NCBI RefSeq assembly: GCF_034627025.1
Contig: NZ_CP141048.1
Coordinates: 1,123,501-1,187,500 of the forward strand
Direction: 5' to 3'
Source: Microvirga lotononidis
GTDB lineage: Bacteria > Pseudomonadota > Alphaproteobacteria > Rhizobiales > Beijerinckiaceae
Length of the DNA: 64,000 nt
Part shown: positions 56,780 to 64,000 of the stretch, piece after piece
How positions within the stretch are numbered: the stretch's first letter is position 1
How the letters are laid out: the number at the start of each line of letters is the position of its first letter
The notes under the pieces: generated by a model
The model's database searches: none
What the model saw: only the letters and a program-made list of their open reading frames with translations
Told to the model about the DNA's origin: nothing
Translations under genes and position numbers: made by a program

Positions 56780-58588
56780 TCAGTGATTGTCGCGCGGAAC
56801 ACCGAAGGTCTGGGCGACCCTCTGGTACTTCACGGCGGGCTTCAGGGTCATGCCCTCGGAGAGCTGATCGACCATGGAGCGCTGGATCTCCTGCCACGGC
56901 GTCTGGCTCGCCGGATAGGCATAGCCGCCCCGTGCCTCCAGATCGGCCCGGCGCTTCTCCAGCTCTTCCGGAGACAGGAGAATGTCGGCGCTGCGCTTGT
57001 TCAGGTCGATGCGGATCCGGTCGCCCGTCTGCAGCAGCGCAAGTCCGCCGCCGATGGCGGCTTCCGGCGAAGCGTTAAGGATCGACGGCGTTCCCGACGT
57101 GCCGGACTGGCGTCCGTCGCCGATGCAGGGCAGCGAGAGAACGCCCCGCTTGATCAGCGCGCCGGGCGGCTGCATGTTCACCACCTCGGCCGCACCGGGA
57201 TAACCGATCGGCCCCGCGCCCCGCATGATCAGGATCGTATGCTCGTCGATGTGCAGCGACGGATCATCGATGCGATGATGGTAGTCCTCCGGCCCGTCGA
57301 ACACGACAACCGGGCCTTCGAAGGCATTCGGATCGTCCGGATTGTTGAGGTAGCGCTCCTGGAATTCCGGGCTGATCACGCTCGTCTTCATGATGGCGGA
57401 ATCGAAGAGCGTTCCCTTCAGGTTGAGGAAGCCGGCCTTCTCCTTAAGCGGATTGTCGTAGGAGCGGATCACGTCGTGATCCCAGGTGAACTTGCCCGTG
57501 CAGTTCTCGCCGATGGTGGTGCCCGTGCAGGTCAGAGCGTTCTCGTGGATCTTGCCGCCGCCAATCAGCTCGGCGATGACCGCCGGCAGTCCGCCCGCGC
57601 GGAAATACTCCTCGCCCAGATACTCGCCCGCGGGCTGCATGTTCACCAGCAGCGGGATCTCGAAACCGATGCGCTCCCAATCGTTGTTGTCGAGCGGCAC
57701 ACCGATGTGCTTGGCAATCGCATTGATGTGGATCGGTGCGTTGGTCGAGCCGCCGATGGCCGCGTTGGCGACGATCACGTTCTCGAATGCCTCGCGGGTC
57801 ATGATGTCGGAAGGCTTCAGATCCTCCCACACCATCTCGACGATGCGCTTGCCGGTTTCATAGGCCATCTGGCCGCGCTCGCGGTAAGGCGCCGGAATGG
57901 CTGCCGAGCCCGGCAGGGACATGCCGAGAGCCTCGGCCAGCGCATTCATCGTCGACGCCGTGCCCATGGTGTTGCAGTGGCCGACGGACGGGGCGGAAGA
58001 GCCGACGATGTCGATGAACTGCTGGTAATCGATATCGCCTGCCGCGTGACGCTCGCGCGCCTTCCACACGATGGTGCCGGAACCCGTGCGTTCGCCATGG
58101 TGCCAGCCATTGAGCATGGGCCCGACATTGAGCGAGATCGCCGGAATGTTCACGGTCGCGGCCGCCATGAGGCAGGCCGGCATGGTCTTGTCGCAGCCTG
58201 TGAGCAGCACGACGCCGTCGAGCGGATAGCCGTAGAGGACCTCGACGAGGGAGAGATAGGACAGGTTGCGATCGAGGCAGGCGGTGGGGCGCTTGCCCGT
58301 CTCCTGAATCGGATGGCACGGGAACTCGAAGGCGACGCCGCCGGCGGCCGTGATACCGTCGCGCACGCGCTTGGCGAGTTCGATGTGATGTCGGTTGCAC
58401 GGAGACAGGTCGGAGCCGGTCTGCGCGATGCCGATGATCGGCTTCTTGCCCTGCAGCTCTTTGCCCGTAAGGCCGAAATTGAGGTAACGCTCCAGGTAGA
58501 GCGCGGTCATGCCCGGGTTGTCGGGATTGTCGAACCAAAGCCGTGAGCGAAGCTGATCGGGAGTGCGACGGTGAGGCCTCTCAGCCAT
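56780..58588 (-). CDS. IlvD/Edd family sugar-acid dehydratase (L-arabinonate dehydratase-like)
   Basis: Fe-S dehydratase, 602 aa, removing water from an aldonic acid to give a 2-keto-3-deoxy acid. Cluster cysteines are expected in [28 protein letters not shown] and [35 protein letters not shown] and [17 protein letters not shown] are typical of the pentonate/hexonate branch rather than of dihydroxyacid dehydratase IlvD. First gene of a two-gene unit with the SDR gene. The exact sugar acid is not determined. Confidence 0.9.
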   Translation of the reverse strand: MAERPHRRTPDQLRSRLWFDNPDNPGMTALYLERYLNFGLTGKELQGKKPIIGIAQTGSDLSPCNRHHIELAKRVRDGITAAGGVAFEFPCHPIQETGKRPTACLDRNLSYLSLVEVLYGYPLDGVVLLTGCDKTMPACLMAAATVNIPAISLNVGPMLNGWHHGERTGSGTIVWKARERHAAGDIDYQQFIDIVGSSAPSVGHCNTMGTASTMNALAEALGMSLPGSAAIPAPYRERGQMAYETGKRIVEMVWEDLKPSDIMTREAFENVIVANAAIGGSTNAPIHINAIAKHIGVPLDNNDWERIGFEIPLLVNMQPAGEYLGEEYFRAGGLPAVIAELIGGGKIHENALTCTGTTIGENCTGKFTWDHDVIRSYDNPLKEKAGFLNLKGTLFDSAIMKTSVISPEFQERYLNNPDDPNAFEGPVVVFDGPEDYHHRIDDPSLHIDEHTILIMRGAGPIGYPGAAEVVNMQPPGALIKRGVLSLPCIGDGRQSGTSGTPSILNASPEAAIGGGLALLQTGDRIRIDLNKRSADILLSPEELEKRRADLEARGGYAYPASQTPWQEIQRSMVDQLSEGMTLKPAVKYQRVAQTFGVPRDNH

Positions 58589-58797
58589 TCTTCATTTCCT
58601 TTCGGGCATCCGTAAATGCGGTGGCGGTATTTGATCCAGGACAGTGGCCAAGATCAACCATCCCCTGACTAAAGTAGCTGCCCTCCGATCGACGGAAAGA
58701 CCCACTTTCCACCGGGTCCGATATACTGTTATAAAATTTCCTCGTCAGGTTTCGCCCTGACGCAGTTCTTCATCCGATAACGCCGGGCAGCTCTGCC

Positions 58798-59397
58798 ATG
58801 TTTCGACACGCTCATCCCTTCATCCTGGCGGCTCTGCTCGTCTCTCCGGCTCTTGGCGATGACTGCCCGACGGCCCAGACCGCGAAGCTCGGTTTCGTCC
58901 TGGAGCGGCAGGGAACGCTCGCGGAGGTTCGCCCCGCCTCCGATCATTTCGTCCATGTGCTGAACGCATATCCCGGCGGCAAGAAACAGGATGTGATCTA
59001 CTATCACGGCTTCTTTCCGATCAGCCGTTTCGACGATACGGCCCGGAGCATCAACATTCCCGTGTCCGATCTGCGCGCCGTCTTTCCCCTCGAACCGAAA
59101 GCACGCCGCACTCTGACCTATTCTCCCTCCCAGCCCGGCAAAGTGGGAGGGCTGATTTCTTTGGAACTGACTGTGACGGGCCAGGAGCAGGTCCATCTCG
59201 GCTCCTGCACCTACAACGTCCTGGTGGTGCGCAACCGCTTCCTTAATGGCGACGGCAAGACGATGTCCGAGCACACCGATCTCTACTCGCCCGAACTCGG
59301 CTTCGTTCTGGCCAAGCGCTACGAGGAAAAAGGCGGCTCGCAGACCACCATCAAGTACCAGAGCATCAAGCCCCTGGGACGTGTTTCACCGCTTTGA
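58798..59397 (+). CDS. Exported protein of unknown function
   Basis: 199-aa protein with a signal peptide MFRHAHPFILAALLVSPALG and a two-cysteine mature part (DDCPTAQ ... GSCTYNVLVVRNRF) that could form a disulfide. The sequence is beta-rich (KQDVIYYHGFFPISRFDD; SPELGFVLAKRYEEKGG), reminiscent of DUF3108-like periplasmic proteins, but I cannot assign a family. The leader contains a CGTCAGG / CCTGACG hairpin (about 58743-58762). Stands alone. Confidence 0.75.
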   Translation: MFRHAHPFILAALLVSPALGDDCPTAQTAKLGFVLERQGTLAEVRPASDHFVHVLNAYPGGKKQDVIYYHGFFPISRFDDTARSINIPVSDLRAVFPLEPKARRTLTYSPSQPGKVGGLISLELTVTGQEQVHLGSCTYNVLVVRNRFLNGDGKTMSEHTDLYSPELGFVLAKRYEEKGGSQTTIKYQSIKPLGRVSPL

Positions 59398-59456
59398 GAT
59401 CCGAGCGAACTGCCCGTCGGGAGAGAGGGCCCTTCGACCGGGTAAGCCCCTTACAT

Positions 59457-59539
59457 CATGGCCGTGCTTGTCCCGGCCGTCCGGATTGGAAGAGTGCGAT
59501 ACTCTAATGAGGCGGGATCACCGGCACGAGGCCGGTGAT
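59457..59539. repeat. Double-hairpin intergenic repeat, reverse order
   Basis: Imperfect ATGGCCG / CGGCCGT hairpin (59458-59480) followed by ATCACCGGC, loop ACGAG, GCCGGTGAT (59517-59539). It is the composite of 22767-22849 with hairpins in the opposite order, and both spacers contain GATTGGAAGA. It lies between the convergent exported-protein and DUF533 genes. Confidence 0.75.
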
Positions 59540-59592
59540 GACACGTAGGGCTAGATGGCACATGGGGCTACATGCCGGCGGCTGTATCAAAC

Positions 59593-60405
59593 TCAGCTCA
59601 AGCCCTCGGCCGTATCGTCGATCTGCGAGCGGATCGACGGGTCGAGGTCGAGCGCTTCGGCCAGCTGGTGCAGGAACTCGCGCTCCTGGATCGTATCGGG
59701 ATCGATGGCGAGACGAGCGGCCGCATAGACCTGCGCGGCCTTATCCGGATCGTTGACGCCTGCGGCGAGCTCTTCCACATCGGCAGGCGACGCCATCTCG
59801 GTCTCCAGCCAGTGGCTCGCCTCGGGGTCGATGCCGGCTTCGGTCAGTCCCTTGACGATCCGCGACCGTTCGGCCTGATCGATCTGCCCGTCGGCGGCCG
59901 CTGCCGCTACCATGGTGCGCAGGAACAGGAGCGCATCGTCCTCGGTCTGTGAAACCGGATGGAAACGGGATGTTTCCGGCAGGCTCAGCGCCGATTGCGC
60001 AACGGCCTCGCCGGATCCGGCTGCCGGAGCGGTGGACGCATGAGCATGTTCCCCGCCTACGCCCTTCGCGGCCTGCTGGTTCTGATAAGCCTTGTAGGCC
60101 AGCCCGCCGATCACCGCGAGGCCGCCGAGCTTGACCAGATTGCCGGTCAGCTTGCCGCTCTTCTTCCTTCCCTTGAACAAAAGTCCCGCCAAGCCGACCA
60201 GAGCGGTCTGAGTCAGGCCCGGATGCTGGGCGGCGAAGTCCTTGGCCTTCTGCAGCAGCTGATCGGGCGTCTGCCCAGTGATCTGCGTCACGCTCCTCTC
60301 GGCCTGCTGGCCGACGCTTGCCTGGCTGGACGAGCCGGGATTGCGGAGATCGGGACGCCCAATGGCTCCGACGAACGCATCCAGAAGCTTCCTGTAGTCG
60401 ACCAT
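59593..60405 (-). CDS. DUF533 / TerB-like membrane protein
   Basis: 270-aa protein from ATG 60405. The N-terminal region (about 1-70) is Gln/Ala-rich, then a hydrophobic glycine-rich segment (GLTQTALVGLAGLLFKG ... LVKLGGLAVIGGLAYKAYQNQ) precedes a helical TerB-like domain (about 150-265; LLFLRTMVAAAAADGQIDQAERSRIVKGL). Resembles E. coli YebE and other DUF533 proteins. Function unknown, with envelope stress suggested for relatives. It lies 73 bases downstream of the TRAP permease on the same strand. Confidence 0.88.
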   Translation of the reverse strand: MVDYRKLLDAFVGAIGRPDLRNPGSSSQASVGQQAERSVTQITGQTPDQLLQKAKDFAAQHPGLTQTALVGLAGLLFKGRKKSGKLTGNLVKLGGLAVIGGLAYKAYQNQQAAKGVGGEHAHASTAPAAGSGEAVAQSALSLPETSRFHPVSQTEDDALLFLRTMVAAAAADGQIDQAERSRIVKGLTEAGIDPEASHWLETEMASPADVEELAAGVNDPDKAAQVYAAARLAIDPDTIQEREFLHQLAEALDLDPSIRSQIDDTAEGLS

Positions 60406-60478
60406 GTGGATCTCCCGTTGTTCCATCAGCAATGAACAACGGGAGGACCGCCGAATAGTTCAGGTTCTCTCCGGCGCG

Positions 60479-62650
60479 TCAGGCAGGTCTCGGCACCATG
60501 GCGCCGCGGGCCTTGAGGAGTTGCGACACGACCACGGGAACGGCCATCGCCAATCCCATCAGGGTCATCTGCACATCGGGCGCGATGATCGGCAGCGAGG
60601 CGAAACCGATCAGCCACCGCTCCCAGGCCCGCATCGGCGTCAGCGCGTAGCCCGCGAAAGCCGCCGACAGGAACATGATGCCGATGACGGCCCCCGCCGT
60701 GACGAACAGGAAGCTCGCCCACGTGAACTCGGGCGTGACGATGAGCATGGCCGGTCCGTAGACGAAGACGAACGGCACGAGCGCCTTGCCCAATCCCAGG
60801 CGGAACGCGGTGTTGCCGGTCTTGAACGGATCGGCGCCCGCCATGCTGGCGCCCGCATAGGCCGCGAGCGCCACAGGCGGCGTGATATCGGCGAGCACCC
60901 CGTAATAGAACACGAAGAAATGCGCGACGAGCGGCTGGACACCCAGAAGCCCCAGGGCCGGAGCCGCGACGGTGACCATGATGATGTAGTTCGCCGTCGT
61001 GGGCACGCCGCATCCCAGCAGAATGCAGACGACGGCCGTCATCACCAGCGTGAAGAACAGGGTCATGCCCTTCATGTCGGCAAGACCCGCCGGCACGAGA
61101 TCCATGAAGATCTGAGCCAGCTGAGCGGCGAAGGACGTGACGATGAAGGAGATCTTGAAGCCGACGCCGGTGAGCGTGACGATGCCCACGATGATGCCGA
61201 CCGTCGCGGCCGCCGCCCCCACACCGATGGCATATTTCGCGCCGACCACGAAGGCGTCGACGAGGTCGAGCACGAGCGCCTTGCCGGCCTCGCTCTTGAC
61301 GAACGTATAAACGAGGAGCGCCAGGACCAGGCCGAGAAGCGGAACCGAGAAGGTTAGCTGCGTGAGCATGCCGGTGGCGATGGCGATAACGATGGCGGCC
61401 AGGAAGCCGAGGGTGATGGCGGGGACGCGCGATGCGCCCACCACCAGGCAGGCCGTGATGCCCCAGAAGGCGGCAAGGTAGGGCGTGAAGCCGGAGAACA
61501 GGACGATCAGCAGCACGGCCAACGGCATGATCGTCTGCCAGCCCTCCCGGAGCACCTTGGCGGCCTTCGGCAGCTCCTCCGCCGGCAGCCCCTTCAATCC
61601 GGCCCGCTTGGCCTCGAGATGGACCTGCATGAACACACCGAAGAAATGCATGAGGGCCGGCACGAGAGCCGCCAGGATGACGGTCCGATAGGAAACGTTG
61701 AGGAATTCGACCATCAGGAAGGCGGCCGCGCCCATGATCGGCGGCGTGATCTGCCCGCCGGTCGAGGCGGCCGATTCCACGGCCGCCGCGAAATGGCGCT
61801 TGTAGCCGACGCGGATCATCGCCGGGATCGTGAGCGAACCGACGGTCACCGTATTGGCGATGGAGGAACCCGAGATCATGCCGAACAGGGCCGAGCCGAA
61901 GATCGAGACCTTGGCCGGGCCGCCCGCGAAGCGGCCCGCCACGCAGGTGGCGAGATCGATGAAGAGCTTGCCGAGCCCGACCCGGGTCGCCAGCACGCCG
62001 AAGAGCACGTAGTGGAAGACGTAAGTGGCAACGACTCCCAGGGCGATCCCATAGATGCCCTGGCTCGTGAGATAGAGGTGGTTGACGATGTTCGACCACG
62101 AGGCGCCGGGATGCTGGAGAATGCCCGGCATGGAAGGGCCGAAATAGGCATAGAGCATCACGCCGATGGCGATGACCGGAAGGGGCCAGCCCACGGAGCG
62201 GCGGGTCGCCTCCAGCAGGACGACGATCAGGATCGTTCCCATGACCACGTCGGTCGGGGACGGGTTCCCGACCCGGAAGGCCAGTTCGTTGAAGATCCAC
62301 GGCACATAGAGGCTGGACGCGGCCGCCGCGACGGCCAGGGCCCAATCGACCAGGGAAATGCTGCCCGGCCGCCACCAGCTCGAGGGAGCGATCCGCTCCT
62401 GGCCGCTCTTGAAGGCGGAGAAGACGAGGAAGATCAGGCCCAGCACGAAGGCCATGTGGATGCCGCGATGGGTGGCTTCCCGCAGGAGCCCGAAGCCCGC
62501 CGTATAATAATGGAAGAACGAGAGCGTCAGCAGCAGGCCGGCGACGAGCCAGGCCGTCGCCGGAGGCAGCGGGCGGAAGCGCATCTCGGGATCGAACTTC
62601 TCCTCGAGGCTGCGGTTCTCGATGATCACATGGGCGTCGGGTGAGGACAT
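60479..62650 (-). CDS. TRAP transporter fused permease (second TAXI system)
   Basis: Fused DctQ-DctM permease, 723 aa. The N-terminal hydrophobic half (about 30-190) carries the small-subunit-like helices. The DctM part shows TYVFHYVLFGVLATRVGLGKLF, GSSIANTVTVGSLTIPAMIRVG, GGQITPPIMGAAAFLMVEFLNV and GCGVPTTANYIIMVTVAAPAL. Same architecture as 31201-33492 but clearly diverged, and no DUF1850 gene follows. Works with the binding protein at 62726-63709. Substrate unknown. Confidence 0.95.
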   Translation of the reverse strand: MSSPDAHVIIENRSLEEKFDPEMRFRPLPPATAWLVAGLLLTLSFFHYYTAGFGLLREATHRGIHMAFVLGLIFLVFSAFKSGQERIAPSSWWRPGSISLVDWALAVAAAASSLYVPWIFNELAFRVGNPSPTDVVMGTILIVVLLEATRRSVGWPLPVIAIGVMLYAYFGPSMPGILQHPGASWSNIVNHLYLTSQGIYGIALGVVATYVFHYVLFGVLATRVGLGKLFIDLATCVAGRFAGGPAKVSIFGSALFGMISGSSIANTVTVGSLTIPAMIRVGYKRHFAAAVESAASTGGQITPPIMGAAAFLMVEFLNVSYRTVILAALVPALMHFFGVFMQVHLEAKRAGLKGLPAEELPKAAKVLREGWQTIMPLAVLLIVLFSGFTPYLAAFWGITACLVVGASRVPAITLGFLAAIVIAIATGMLTQLTFSVPLLGLVLALLVYTFVKSEAGKALVLDLVDAFVVGAKYAIGVGAAAATVGIIVGIVTLTGVGFKISFIVTSFAAQLAQIFMDLVPAGLADMKGMTLFFTLVMTAVVCILLGCGVPTTANYIIMVTVAAPALGLLGVQPLVAHFFVFYYGVLADITPPVALAAYAGASMAGADPFKTGNTAFRLGLGKALVPFVFVYGPAMLIVTPEFTWASFLFVTAGAVIGIMFLSAAFAGYALTPMRAWERWLIGFASLPIIAPDVQMTLMGLAMAVPVVVSQLLKARGAMVPRPA

Positions 62651-62676
62651 ATCGGGCTCTCGTCACAAGCAAACTA

Positions 62677-62702
62677 CCTCCCGCGACGTGCGCCGCGAGA
62701 GG
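62677..62702 (-). other. Hairpin between TAXI-2 binding protein and permease genes
   Basis: On the minus strand CCTCTCGCG, loop GCGCACGT, CGCGGGAGG, one mismatch, followed only by TAGTTT. Same position as the true terminator of the first TAXI operon, but lacking a full T-run, so more likely a message-stabilising hairpin or weak attenuator. Confidence 0.5.
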
Positions 62703-62725
62703 TCGAACAGGTCGATCCGGTCAGA

Positions 62726-63709
62726 TCAGCCCTTCAACAGGCCGGCTTCCTTGTAGAAGCGCTCGGCCCCCGCATGGATAGGGATGCCTGCGCCCGCCAA
62801 GGCATTCTCCTTGCGGATCATCTTGCCCTTGGCGTGGCCCGCATCGAGCGCGGCACGGGTCTTGTCGCCCCACAATCCTTTGACGACCTCGTAGACGACG
62901 GCGTCCGGCACCTTGGCCGAGGTCACCCACTGGGCTCCCACGGCCAGCGTCTTCACGGCGCTCACATCCTTGTAGGTGCCGGCCGGGATCTCGTCGGCGG
63001 CAAAGAAGCTGTATTGCTTGCGGATGGCATCCGCCTCCGGACCCGCAAGCGGGACGAGGTCGACGCCGCCGCCCGTCGCCGCAAGTTCCGTGATGGCGCT
63101 GGTCGGATAGCCGCCGACGAAGAAGAAGGCGTCGAGACCTCCATCGCGCATGCGCTCGGCTGCCTGGTTCGGCTTGAGGAAGTCGGCTTTCACATCCGAT
63201 TCCTTGATGCCCCAGCCGGCAAGAATGATCCGCGCATCCACCAGCGTGCCGGAGCCTGGCTCGTCCATCGAGACCCGCTTGCCTTTGAGGTCCGCGACGG
63301 ATTTGATGTTGGCTGACTTGGCCGCGACGAGATGGATGCTTTCCGGGTAGAGATTGGCGAGGAGCCGCAGATCCTCGATCTTGCCCTTGCCTTCGAACAA
63401 TCCGGTGCCCGTATAGGCCCAATAGGCGACGTCGGCTTGCGTGAAGCCCGATTCGAGCGCACCGGACACGATGGAATTCACATTGGCCACCGAGCCGTTC
63501 GAGGCTTGGGCCGTCAGGACGAGTTGCGGCGGGTTCGAGATGGCGTTCGCGATGAGACCGCCCACCGGATAATAGGTGCCGGCGGTGCCGCCGGTCCCGA
63601 TCCGGAAGAAGGCGGGGGCCTGCGCGAAGGCGCCGCGCCCGAGAACCGAGGCAGCTCCAAGTCCGAGGCCGATCTTGGCAAGTTCGCGACGGGTCAACTT
63701 CATAGACAT
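62726..63709 (-). CDS. TAXI family TRAP transporter solute-binding protein (second system)
   Basis: Periplasmic binding protein, 327 aa from ATG 63709 (GGGGAA ribosome-binding site). The signal, MSMKLTRRELAKIGLGLGAA, has a twin-arginine look (LTRREL), suggesting Tat export, unlike the Sec-type signal of the first TAXI protein. TAXI hallmark FFRIGTGGTAGTYYPVGGLIANAIS; then ASNGSVANVNSIVSGALESGF and LKGKRVSMDEPGSGTLVDARIIL. First gene of the operon with the permease. Confidence 0.94.
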   Translation of the reverse strand: MSMKLTRRELAKIGLGLGAASVLGRGAFAQAPAFFRIGTGGTAGTYYPVGGLIANAISNPPQLVLTAQASNGSVANVNSIVSGALESGFTQADVAYWAYTGTGLFEGKGKIEDLRLLANLYPESIHLVAAKSANIKSVADLKGKRVSMDEPGSGTLVDARIILAGWGIKESDVKADFLKPNQAAERMRDGGLDAFFFVGGYPTSAITELAATGGGVDLVPLAGPEADAIRKQYSFFAADEIPAGTYKDVSAVKTLAVGAQWVTSAKVPDAVVYEVVKGLWGDKTRAALDAGHAKGKMIRKENALAGAGIPIHAGAERFYKEAGLLKG

Positions 63710-64000
63710 TGTGTTCCCCTGGTGAAGGATGCGGCCGCTTGCAATACGGCTCTGCTTCACTCTACCGGGAATCGTCTAAGCGTCTACGGGTCTAACCGAA
63801 ACCTTTGTTCGTCGACGAATAAAACTGTTGGGACGTTCGACGCGAGCGTCGTCTTGGGTGCGCAATCATTCGTACGCTGCGCCTGCTGCAAGGCAGCGTG
63901 AGCAATGGCCGACGAAGAACTGGCCCCACATTCATGTCGGCCAAGGCTCTGACAGCCCGCATGACAGCGAGCAGCGGCGGCGTCAACGCTTCCCTCGTTA
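63710..64000. other. Upstream region of TAXI-2 operon, window end
   Basis: No gene I can support. It contains a perfect palindrome TTCGTCGACGAA (63808-63819) and a partial GACG-TCG-CGA-CGTC palindrome near 63833-63851. A rightward frame opens at GTG 63898 and stays open to the window edge (34 codons), which could be the start of a divergent gene such as a regulator; too short to judge. Confidence 0.35.
63808..63819. promoter_or_regulatory. Perfect 12-base palindrome upstream of TAXI-2 operon
   Basis: TTCGTCGACGAA, flanked by A+T-rich sequence (AATAAAAC), about 100 bases before the binding-protein start. Operator-like in size and place; the binding protein is unknown. Confidence 0.4.

Overview
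The window is one contiguous stretch of a high-G+C chromosome from an alphaproteobacterium, most likely a member of the Hyphomicrobiales (Rhizobiales) close to Microvirga or Methylobacterium. That is an inference from gene content: homospermidine synthase with a type III-fold ornithine decarboxylase, a fused indolepyruvate ferredoxin oxidoreductase, TAXI-TRAP transporters, an HWE-type histidine kinase, DUF459, DUF1007 and DUF2937 proteins, and the typical palindromic intergenic repeats. Nearly every base is coding. I found no tRNA, rRNA, transposase, phage gene or CRISPR array.

Layout. 0-8 kb: truncated threonine aldolase, then gltB-gltD (glutamate synthase) and one isolated gene of clearly lower G+C. 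8-16.5 kb: cell-envelope and sugar-phosphate genes (a degenerate SGNH/DUF459 protein, lytic transglycosylase, galU, kdsD), a GST, an NfeD/SPFH pair and hemH. 16.5-22.8 kb: orphan HWE sensor kinase, 5'-nucleotidase, ung and an aromatic aminotransferase. 22.9-30.5 kb: indolepyruvate oxidoreductase behind a perfect operator-like palindrome, a DUF1007/NicO nickel-cobalt pair, a LysE exporter and a gamma-glutamyltransferase-like enzyme. 30.6-34.6 kb: TAXI-TRAP operon number 1 with a DUF1850 protein and an internal terminator. 34.7-42.3 kb: a Tat-exported glucan (OpgG/OpgD) protein, then a zinc-acquisition locus (His-rich mini-protein, znuC, znuB, znuA, COG0523 GTPase) and a trailing WD40 / small protein / DUF2937 group. 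42.3-47.5 kb: polyamine genes (homospermidine synthase, ornithine decarboxylase with a long structured leader) around an MFS transporter and a GNAT acetyltransferase. 48-53 kb: a second OpgD-like protein and an NMT1-type ABC importer. 53-59.4 kb: MarR regulator, DMT exporter, TfoX-C protein, 2-hydroxyacid dehydrogenase, and an SDR/IlvD-Edd sugar-acid pair. 59.5-64 kb: DUF533/TerB-like protein and TAXI-TRAP operon number 2.

How the parts fit. Ornithine decarboxylase makes putrescine, which homospermidine synthase converts to homospermidine. The aromatic aminotransferase makes aryl-pyruvates, which the neighbouring indolepyruvate oxidoreductase can decarboxylate. The znu operon plus COG0523 GTPase is a zinc-limitation response. 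Three solute-binding-protein-first transporters each carry an RNA hairpin just after the binding-protein gene, as expected for uneven subunit expression.

No single dramatic new system stands out. The best leads are the SGNH protein that has lost its catalytic residues, the structured ornithine decarboxylase leader with a possible attenuator, the palindrome and His-rich mini-protein heading the zinc operon, a strong promoter with a LexA-like box in front of a geneless structured stretch near 50 kb, and several families of dispersed palindromic repeats.
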